From contig JAJZFF010000416.1 of the NCBI GenBank assembly GCA_021805485.1, positions 1-13,162 on the forward strand: 13,162 nucleotides of DNA, read 5' to 3'. The first letter of the stretch is position 1. Each line of letters begins with the position of its first letter. Of this stretch, positions 5,839 through 11,545 are shown one piece after another. The stretch comes from Pseudomonadota bacterium (GTDB taxonomy: Bacteria > Pseudomonadota > Alphaproteobacteria > Acetobacterales > Acetobacteraceae). The position numbers and the translations under genes are program-made. The notes beneath the pieces were generated by a model, which was given only the letters and a program-made list of their open reading frames with translations, ran no database searches and was not told where the DNA came from.

Positions 5839-6128
5839 TCGACCAAAGCGCCGTCGCGGAAGACGATTCGCGTCGGGCGGATGATCACGCTCTCGAACAG
5901 GCCGGCGCGCGTATACGGGTCGCCGGCGACGAAGGCCTCGGCGGCGGCGCGGTCGGCGGCTTCGAGCAGGATCAGGCTGCCCTGCGGCGTTCCGTCCTCG
6001 CCGAGCAGCGGCCCGCCATGGCGGACCTGCGCCGCGTTCGCCTGCGCATAGGCGAGATGCGCCGGGCGGGTCTGCTGACGTAGATCAAGGCGGCCGGGCC
6101 TGTCGGTGCAGATGATGGCGAACAGCAT
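5835..6128 (-). CDS. YciI-like (YCII-related domain) protein
   Basis: 97-aa small cytoplasmic protein of the YciI-like family, a dimeric alpha-beta-barrel fold related to muconolactone isomerases; the biological reaction is generally unknown. Seen: N-terminal strand MLFAIICTDRPG, then RPAHLAYAQA with the family's conserved histidine (H24), GGPLLGEDGTPQGSLILLEA, and DPYTRAGLFESVIIRP, which is diagnostic for YciI-like proteins. The start is ATG 6128 with a good GGAGGAG site at about 6134-6140. Its stop overlaps the EVE start. It is transcribed away from ccmC, so the short region between them probably carries divergent promoters. Confidence 0.9.
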   Translation of the reverse strand: MLFAIICTDRPGRLDLRQQTRPAHLAYAQANAAQVRHGGPLLGEDGTPQGSLILLEAADRAAAEAFVAGDPYTRAGLFESVIIRPTRIVFRDGALVE

Positions 6129-6203
6129 GATGGATCTCCTCCCACGATGACCGCCGAGTCTAGCGCCTCGCCGGGCGGGTTTGAAATGGCGCCGGGCGCG
6201 GCT

Positions 6204-7019
6204 ATGTTCCGCTCCGTGGATGCGCTCTCCTCCCTGGCCGCGCCGGTGCCGCCGAAGGCGCCGGGCCGTGGCCTGCACCGCTTCGCCAATCCCGGGCGCT
6301 TCCTGCGCCTGGCCGGGGCGTTGCAGCCGTGGCTGACCGCGGGCGGGCTGATCCTCACCGCCGCCGGCCTGGTCTGGGGGCTGGTGTTCGCTCCGGCGGA
6401 CTGGCAGCAGGGCGACGCGGTGCGGATCATGTATGTCCATGTCCCCGCCGCCTGGCTCGCCTCCGCCGGCTATCTCGCGCTCGCCGTCTGCTCGGTGCTG
6501 TCGCTGGTCTGGCGCCACCCGCTGGCGGATCTGGCGGCGGCCGAAATCGGCCCGGTCGGCGCCGCCTTCACCGGCATCTGCCTGGCCACCGGCAGTCTCT
6601 GGGGCAAGCCGATGTGGGGCGCGTGGTGGGTGTGGGATGCGCGGCTGACCTCGGTGCTGGTGCTGTTCTTTCTCTATCTCGGCCATATCGCGCTGATCCG
6701 CGCCTTCGACGATCCGACCCGCGGCTACCGCGCCGGCGCCATTCTCGCCCTGGTCGGGGTGGTCAACCTGCCGATCATCAAGTTCAGCGTCGACTGGTGG
6801 AACACGCTGCACCAGCCGGCGACGATCTCGCTCACCGGGGCGCCGAGCATGTATCTCGGCATGCTCTGGCCGCTCGCCCTCACCGCGCTCGGCTATACGC
6901 TCGTCTTCGCCGCCCTGGTCACCGCGCGCACCCGCGCGGCGGTGATGGAGCGACGCATCCGCGCCCTGCTGATGGCCGCGGCCGCGCGCGAGGACGGCGC
7001 GGTGCAGGTGGCGGCATGA
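6204..7019 (+). CDS. ccmC: Cytochrome c maturation heme-handling permease CcmC
   Basis: CcmC holds heme at the periplasmic face and loads it onto CcmE, working with CcmD and the CcmAB ABC transporter. From the start used here the protein has 271 aa and six expected membrane segments (about 41-62, 83-103, 113-131, 149-165, 177-193 and 218-240). The tryptophan-rich heme-handling WWD motif WGAWWVWDARLT is at 138-149, and the likely axial heme ligands are H79 (YVHVP) and H203 (TLHQP). In-frame ATGs occur at 6147, 6186 and 6204, none with a clear Shine-Dalgarno. I prefer 6204 because 6147 would leave only 18 bases to the divergent yciI start and the family core begins later (HRFANP). Its stop overlaps the ccmD start (ATGA). 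First gene of the ccm run. Confidence 0.95.
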   Translation: MFRSVDALSSLAAPVPPKAPGRGLHRFANPGRFLRLAGALQPWLTAGGLILTAAGLVWGLVFAPADWQQGDAVRIMYVHVPAAWLASAGYLALAVCSVLSLVWRHPLADLAAAEIGPVGAAFTGICLATGSLWGKPMWGAWWVWDARLTSVLVLFFLYLGHIALIRAFDDPTRGYRAGAILALVGVVNLPIIKFSVDWWNTLHQPATISLTGAPSMYLGMLWPLALTALGYTLVFAALVTARTRAAVMERRIRALLMAAAAREDGAVQVAA

Positions 7020-7168
7020 CCCATCTGCCCTACATCGTCGCCGCCTACGCCCTCGCGGTGCTGGTGCCGGCGGCCTATGGGCTCGCCGCCATGCGCCGGC
7101 TGCGGCTGGCGCGGAGCCGGCTGGCGGCGCTGGATCCGCGCCCGGCGCGGCGGGAGGCACGGCGATGA
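7016..7168 (+). CDS. ccmD: Heme exporter small subunit CcmD
   Basis: 50-aa single-span membrane protein that stabilises the CcmABC complex and releases holo-CcmE. The N-terminus THLPYIVAAYALAVLVPAAYG is the classic CcmD pattern: a tyrosine-containing membrane helix (about 5-26) followed by a basic cytoplasmic tail rich in Arg (RRLRLARSRL). It overlaps ccmC at ATGA (7016-7019) and ccmE at ATGA (7165-7168), so ccmC-ccmD-ccmE are translationally chained. Identified by position between ccmC and ccmE plus composition; such small genes are easily missed. Confidence 0.9.
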   Translation: MTHLPYIVAAYALAVLVPAAYGLAAMRRLRLARSRLAALDPRPARREARR

Positions 7169-7686
7169 CGCGCAAGCGCCGGCGGCTCTATTGGCTGCTC
7201 GCCTGCGGCCTCGGCGTCGGCTCGGCCGCCGCGCTGGCGCTGTCGGCGTTCCGCGACAATCTGGTGTTCTTCGTCCTGCCCTCCGACCTCGCCGCCCAGC
7301 ATCCCGGGCCGGACCGCACGCTCCGCCTGGGCGGGCTGGTGGCCGAGGGCAGCGTCATGCGCGGCAGCGAGGACGGCCACCCGCTGGCCCGCTTCCGCAT
7401 CACCGACGGGCGCGACGCCGTGCCGGTGACGTTTTCCGGCATCCTGCCCGACCTGTTCCGCGAGGGGCAGGGGGTCGTCGCGCTCGGCACCCTCGGCCGC
7501 GATGGCGTCTTCCACGCCGCCGAGGTGCTGGCCAAGCATGACGAGACCTATATGCCCAAGGATGTCGCCGAAGCGCTGAAACAGAAGGGGTTGTGGAACC
7601 CGAAGGCGGGGCCGCCGCCGCCGGCCTCGACCTGGAACACGCTCGCGCCAGCAAAGGCCGGGGCAGCGACCAAGGCCGGGGGCTGA
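7165..7686 (+). CDS. ccmE: Heme chaperone CcmE
   Basis: Periplasmic heme chaperone that binds heme covalently and passes it to the CcmF/H synthetase. 173 aa. A basic N-terminus (MTRKRRR) and one membrane anchor (about 8-28) lead into a beta-barrel OB-type domain (about 50-123: LRLGGLVAEGSV, RFRITDGRDAVPVTFSGILPDLFREGQGVVA). The heme-attaching motif is HDETY, with H125 the expected covalent ligand and Y129 its partner, the common histidine-type CcmE rather than the cysteine variant. The C-terminal tail is long, flexible and Pro/Ala-rich (146-173). The start overlaps ccmD; ccmF begins six bases after the stop. Confidence 0.96.
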   Translation: MTRKRRRLYWLLACGLGVGSAAALALSAFRDNLVFFVLPSDLAAQHPGPDRTLRLGGLVAEGSVMRGSEDGHPLARFRITDGRDAVPVTFSGILPDLFREGQGVVALGTLGRDGVFHAAEVLAKHDETYMPKDVAEALKQKGLWNPKAGPPPPASTWNTLAPAKAGAATKAGG

Positions 7687-7692
7687 GCGCGC

Positions 7693-9654
7693 GTGATCCC
7701 CGAGCTTGGCCATTTCGCCCTCGCGCTCGCCGTGGCACTCGCCATCGCGCAGGCCGTGCTGCCGCTGTGGGGCGCCCAGCGCGGCGACGCGCGGCTGATC
7801 GCGGCCGCGCCGGGGCTGGCCGTGGGCCAGCTGATCGCGCTCGCCACCGCCTTCGGCGCCCTGGTGTGGAGCAACGTCGTTTCCGACTTCTCGGTGCTCA
7901 ACGTCGTCGAGAACAGCCAGGCGGCCAAGCCGCTGCTCTACAAGATCACCGGCACCTGGGGAAACCACGAGGGCTCGATCCTGCTCTGGTGCCTGATCCT
8001 GGCGATCTGCGGCGCGGTGGTCGCCGGCTTCGGGCGTGACCTGCCGTCGGCGCTGCGGGCCCGCGTCATCGGCGTGCTCGGCGCCAGCTCGGCCGGTTTC
8101 ATCCTCTTCGCGCTGATCGAGAGCAACCCGTTCACCCGCGTCTGGCCGCCGCCGATGGACGGTCAGGGGATGAACCCGCTGCTCGAGGACCCCGGCCTCG
8201 CCTTCCATCCGCCCATCCTCTATGCCGGCTATGTCGGCTTCGCGATCCCCTTCGCCTTCGCCGTGGCCTCGCTGATCGAGGGCCGCATCGACGCCTCCTG
8301 GGGCCGCTGGGTGCGGCCATGGACGCTCGGCGCCTGGGCCTTCCTCACCGGCGGCATCGCGCTCGGCTCCTGGTGGGCCTATTACGAACTCGGCTGGGGC
8401 GGGTTCTGGTTCTGGGACCCGGTGGAGAATGCCTCGCTGCTGCCCTGGCTCACCGGCACCGCGCTGCTGCATTCGGCGATCGTGGTCGAGAAGCGCGAGG
8501 CGCTGAAAATCTGGTCGGTGCTGCTGGCCATCGGCACCTTCTCGCTCAGCCTCTCCGGCACGTTCCTGGTCCGCTCGGGCATCCTCAACTCGGTGCACGC
8601 CTTCGCCACCGACCCGGCGCGCGGCATTTTCATCCTCGGCCTGCTGGCGCTGGTGATCGGCACCGCGCTGGTGCTGTTCGCGCTGCGTGCCCCGGTGCTC
8701 GCCCCCTCGGGCCTGTTCGCGCCGGTCTCGCGCGAGGGCGCGCTGGTGGTGAACAACATCCTGCTCTGCTCGATGGCCGCGGTCGTGTTCACCGGCACCA
8801 CCTACCCGATGTTCGCCAATCTGATCGGCGGCGCCCAGATCAGCGTCGGCGCGCCGTTCTTCAACGCCACCGTGCTGCCGCTGGCGATCCCGCTGTTCGC
8901 GGTGATGAGCCTCGGCCCGCTGCTGGCCTGGAAGCGCGCGGCGCTGGCGCCGGCCATGCGCAAGCTGTGGTGGGCGGCGCTGGCGGCGCTCGCGGTCGGG
9001 CTGACCGCGGATTACGGGCTGGGGCACGCGCTGGCGGCGCTGGCCTTCGCCGGCGCGACCTGGCTGGTGCTCGGCGCCTTTGCCGAGATCGTCGAGCGCG
9101 TCCGCCTGTTCCGCCTCCCGCTCGGTGTGAGCCTCGCCCGGCTCGGCGGCGTGCCGCGCTCGGTCTGGGGTTCCAGCCTCGCCCATGCGGGCATGGGCGT
9201 GACCATCGCCGGGGTCGCCGGCATGTCGCTCGCCGTGCATACCATCGTCGCGCTGCATCCGGGCGAGAGCGTCGGCCTCGGCGGCTACCAATGGACCCTG
9301 AGCCGGCTCTACGACGCGCCGGGGCCGAACTTCACCGCCCGCGTCGCCGAGGTGACGGTGACGCGGGATGGACGGGCGGTGGCCACGCTGACGCCATCGC
9401 GGCGCAGCTACGCGCTGCAGCGCAACACCGTCACCGACACCTCCATCCGCACCAATCTCCTGCGCGATCTCTATACCGCGCTCGGCGAGGAGCGGGATGG
9501 GGCGGTGGTGCTGCGGCTGCATGTCAATCCGCTGGCGCCCTGGATCTGGCTCGGCGCGCTGGTGATGGCGGCCGGCGGGGCGCTGTCGCTGTCGGACAGG
9601 CGCCTGCGCGTGGGTGCCCCGGCGCGCCATGCCGCCGCCACGGTGCCGGCCTGA
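7693..9654 (+). CDS. ccmF: Cytochrome c heme lyase subunit CcmF
   Basis: Large polytopic core of the heme ligation complex, which attaches heme from holo-CcmE to apocytochrome CxxCH motifs together with CcmH/CcmI. 653 aa, the usual size. Seen: many hydrophobic helices throughout, WGNHEGS at 89-95, the conserved-His segment FHPPILYAGY 171-180 (H172), the WWD motif GWGGFWFWDPVENASLLPW 234-252, H260 in ALLHS, and a large periplasmic segment near the C-terminus (about 515-610) before the last helix. Starts at GTG 7693, six bases after ccmE, with a G-rich tract upstream as a weak ribosome site. Followed by ccmG after 13 bases. Confidence 0.97.
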   Translation: MIPELGHFALALAVALAIAQAVLPLWGAQRGDARLIAAAPGLAVGQLIALATAFGALVWSNVVSDFSVLNVVENSQAAKPLLYKITGTWGNHEGSILLWCLILAICGAVVAGFGRDLPSALRARVIGVLGASSAGFILFALIESNPFTRVWPPPMDGQGMNPLLEDPGLAFHPPILYAGYVGFAIPFAFAVASLIEGRIDASWGRWVRPWTLGAWAFLTGGIALGSWWAYYELGWGGFWFWDPVENASLLPWLTGTALLHSAIVVEKREALKIWSVLLAIGTFSLSLSGTFLVRSGILNSVHAFATDPARGIFILGLLALVIGTALVLFALRAPVLAPSGLFAPVSREGALVVNNILLCSMAAVVFTGTTYPMFANLIGGAQISVGAPFFNATVLPLAIPLFAVMSLGPLLAWKRAALAPAMRKLWWAALAALAVGLTADYGLGHALAALAFAGATWLVLGAFAEIVERVRLFRLPLGVSLARLGGVPRSVWGSSLAHAGMGVTIAGVAGMSLAVHTIVALHPGESVGLGGYQWTLSRLYDAPGPNFTARVAEVTVTRDGRAVATLTPSRRSYALQRNTVTDTSIRTNLLRDLYTALGEERDGAVVLRLHVNPLAPWIWLGALVMAAGGALSLSDRRLRVGAPARHAAATVPA

Positions 9655-9667
9655 GGGATCGGATCGC

Positions 9668-10240
9668 GTGGAGACATCGAAGCGTCTGTTGAGCCGCCGG
9701 CTCATGCTGCTTGGCCCGCTCGGCATCGCCGCGCTCGGCGGCGTCGCGTTCTTCACCCTGCTGCAGCGCATGCGGGCCGGCAGCTACGACCCGCACGGCA
9801 TTCCCAGCCCGCTGGTCGGCCGGCGCATCCCCGATTTCACCCTGCCGGCGCAGCCGCCGGCGACCGCCGGCTTCGGCAGCGCCGACCTGCTCGGCGCCGG
9901 GCGCTCCGTGCTGGTCAATTTCTTTGCCTCCTGGTGCGTGCCCTGCCTGATCGAGCATCCGCAACTGATGCAGCTCGCCGCATCGGGTGTGCCGATCTGG
10001 GGCATCGCCTACAAGGACACCGCCGAGGCGGCCGCGGACGTGCTGGCCCGGAAAGGCAATCCCTATGCCCGCCTGGCCCGCGACGAGCCCGGCCGCGCCG
10101 CCATCGACTGGGGCGTCTACGGCGTGCCGGAGACCTATTTCGTCGATCACCAGGGCATCGTGCGCTGGCGCTGGGCCGGGCCGATGACCGAGGATGTCGT
10201 GCAGTCCCAGCTGCTGCCGCTGTTCCGGACCTATCCGTGA
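9668..10240 (+). CDS. ccmG: Thiol:disulfide interchange protein CcmG/DsbE
   Basis: Membrane-anchored periplasmic thioredoxin-like reductant that keeps the apocytochrome or CcmH cysteines reduced. 190 aa from GTG 9668: N-terminal anchor (about 12-32), linker, then thioredoxin fold with active site WCVPC (89-93; C90, C93), the family's IPDFTLP start (54-60), and the cis-proline loop GVPET (152-156), typical of DsbE. The frame stays open to 9614, but that start would overlap ccmF and lacks homology-like sequence; GTG 9668 has a GAGGGAT tract about nine bases upstream. Its TGA shares one base with the ccmH ATG (TGATG). Confidence 0.95.
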   Translation: METSKRLLSRRLMLLGPLGIAALGGVAFFTLLQRMRAGSYDPHGIPSPLVGRRIPDFTLPAQPPATAGFGSADLLGAGRSVLVNFFASWCVPCLIEHPQLMQLAASGVPIWGIAYKDTAEAAADVLARKGNPYARLARDEPGRAAIDWGVYGVPETYFVDHQGIVRWRWAGPMTEDVVQSQLLPLFRTYP

Positions 10241-10713
10241 TGCGTGCCCCGATGATGCGTGCAGGCGCCTTCGTCCTGCTCGCCGGGCTCACGCTCTGGG
10301 CGGGCGCGGCGCGTGCGGTCAGCGATCCCGCCGAGATGATGCCCGACCGCGCCCGCGAGCTGCGCGCCGAGGCGATCGGCCAGCAGCTGCGCTGCCTCGT
10401 CTGCCAGAACGAGAGCGTCGAGGAATCGGACGCCGAACTGGCCCGCGACCTGCGCCGCATCATCCGCCAGCGCGTCGCCGCCGGCGATGACGACAAGGCG
10501 GTGATCGCCTGGATGACGGCGCGCTACGGCGATTTCGTCCGCCTGCGCCCGCCCTTCCGGCCGCTGACCTACGTGCTCTGGGCCTCGCCCCTTCTGGCCC
10601 TCGGCGCCGGCGGCGTGGCGAGCTGGCTCGCCTTCCGCCGCCGCGCCGCGCCGCCGGCGCCGCTCTCCGAGGCGGAGCGGACGCGGCTGGCCAGCCTGAC
10701 GCGCGCGCCATGA
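10240..10713 (+). CDS. ccmH: Cytochrome c-type biogenesis protein CcmH (CycL)
   Basis: Thioredoxin-like dithiol subunit of the heme ligation complex that presents apocytochrome to heme. 157 aa. It has a signal peptide ending near ARA (24-26), the periplasmic three-helix domain with the redox motif LRCLVCQNESVEES (50-63; C52, C55), WMTARYGDFVRLRPPF (91-106), and a C-terminal membrane helix (about 109-132) with a short cytoplasmic tail. This is the short CcmH form, without the fused TPR region found in the enterobacterial protein, which here is supplied by ccmI. Start and stop overlap ccmG (TGATG) and ccmI (ATGA). Confidence 0.95.
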   Translation: MRAPMMRAGAFVLLAGLTLWAGAARAVSDPAEMMPDRARELRAEAIGQQLRCLVCQNESVEESDAELARDLRRIIRQRVAAGDDDKAVIAWMTARYGDFVRLRPPFRPLTYVLWASPLLALGAGGVASWLAFRRRAAPPAPLSEAERTRLASLTRAP

Positions 10714-11417
10714 TCTGGCTGGCGATCGCCGCACTGGCCGTGGTGGCGCTGGCGCCGCTGGGCCTGACCCTGCGGCGGGCCGCCGCACTGCGCGGGCGGC
10801 GCGGCGCGGCGATGGCGCTCTACCGGGCGCAGCTCGCCGAGCTCGAGCGCGACCGCGCCGAGGGCCGCATCGCGCCGGCGGAGCACGCCGCCGCGGTGCT
10901 GGAGGTCGAGCGCCGCCTGCTCGCCGCCGCCGAAACCACCGAGCGCGACGCCGCGTCCGCCGCGGGCCGCAGCCCCGTGCTGGCGGCGCTGGTGCTGGTG
11001 CCGCTGGCCGCCGTCGCGCTCTACTGGGTCGGCGGCTCGCCGCAGATGCCCGGCGCGCCGCTCGCCGAGCGCCTGGCCGTGGCGCGGCAGGAGGGCGCGC
11101 TGATCGACCAGCTGCGCGCCAGGCTCGCCGGCCTCGACCCGCATTCGCCGCGCGCGCGTGAGGGCTATATCCTGCTCGGCAACGCCGAGAATGCGCGCGG
11201 CGACATGGCCGCCGCCGCCGATGCCTGGCGCCACGCGCTCGCCGCCGGCTTCGACCCGACGCTGGCGGCGATGACCGCGGAAGCCCTCGCCCGCAGCGCC
11301 GGCCGCGTCGTCCCCGAGGCCGCCAGCCTGTTCCGCCAGGCCCTCGCCCAGGCCCCGGCAGACGCCCCCTGGCGCAAGCTGGCCGAGCAGCGCCTGACCG
11401 AGGCGCAGACCGAGTAG
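10710..11417 (+). CDS. ccmI: Cytochrome c maturation protein CcmI (CycH), TPR-containing
   Basis: Apocytochrome c chaperone that recruits the cytochrome C-terminus to the ligation complex. 235 aa: N-terminal helix (1-21), a cytoplasmic coiled-coil-like loop with YRAQLAELERDRAEGRIAP (38-56), a second membrane helix (about 88-107), then a periplasmic part with TPR-like helices (about 141-185: YILLGNAENARGDMAAAADAWRHAL) and a short C-terminal helix pair. The two-helix plus TPR plan is characteristic. The periplasmic part is much shorter than in alphaproteobacterial CcmI proteins of about 400 aa, so perhaps only a minimal TPR module is kept. The stop codon is intact. Overlaps ccmH by ATGA. No clear terminator follows. 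Confidence 0.9.
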   Translation: MIWLAIAALAVVALAPLGLTLRRAAALRGRRGAAMALYRAQLAELERDRAEGRIAPAEHAAAVLEVERRLLAAAETTERDAASAAGRSPVLAALVLVPLAAVALYWVGGSPQMPGAPLAERLAVARQEGALIDQLRARLAGLDPHSPRAREGYILLGNAENARGDMAAAADAWRHALAAGFDPTLAAMTAEALARSAGRVVPEAASLFRQALAQAPADAPWRKLAEQRLTEAQTE

Positions 11418-11434
11418 CGCCCCCCTCGCCAGCC

Positions 11435-11464
11435 TTGGCGCGGCTTGCCGATTCCTGCTTAGAT
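11435..11464 (+). promoter_or_regulatory. Candidate promoter for the EF-G-like gene
   Basis: TTGGCG (11435-11440) and TTAGAT (11459-11464) are separated by 18 bases in the 128-base gap after ccmI. The match is moderate and unverified. A start near 11472 would give a leader of about 75 bases that contains the GGTCGAACGA direct repeat. Confidence 0.3.
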
Positions 11465-11488
11465 CGTAACTGGATCGGGCCGGTGCCC

Positions 11489-11515
11489 GGTCGAACGACA
11501 GAACGGGTCGAACGA
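11489..11515. repeat. Direct repeat GGTCGAACGA x2
   Basis: Exact 10-base copies at 11489-11498 and 11506-11515, start-to-start distance 17 bases, in the leader of the EF-G-like gene. Possible tandem binding site or a chance duplication. Confidence 0.45.
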
Positions 11516-11545
11516 GATCCCGGGAACCGGAAGGGAAACGCCGCC

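Noticed and set aside
6147..6203. Longer ccmC start at ATG 6147
   Set aside because: It would sit 18 bases from the divergent yciI start, has no Shine-Dalgarno on its own strand, and adds sequence outside the family core. It cannot be excluded.
7075..9771. An 898-codon open frame on the minus strand across ccmE and ccmF
   Set aside because: It is antisense to clearly recognisable ccmE/ccmF. Long antisense frames are expected where codon third positions are almost all G/C, and its composition (Arg, Gly, Ala, His, Gln-rich, repetitive) is typical of such shadows.
11427..11440. CGCCA-GCCT-TGGCG as a terminator for ccmI
   Set aside because: Five base pairs, no U-tract, and it overlaps the better promoter candidate.
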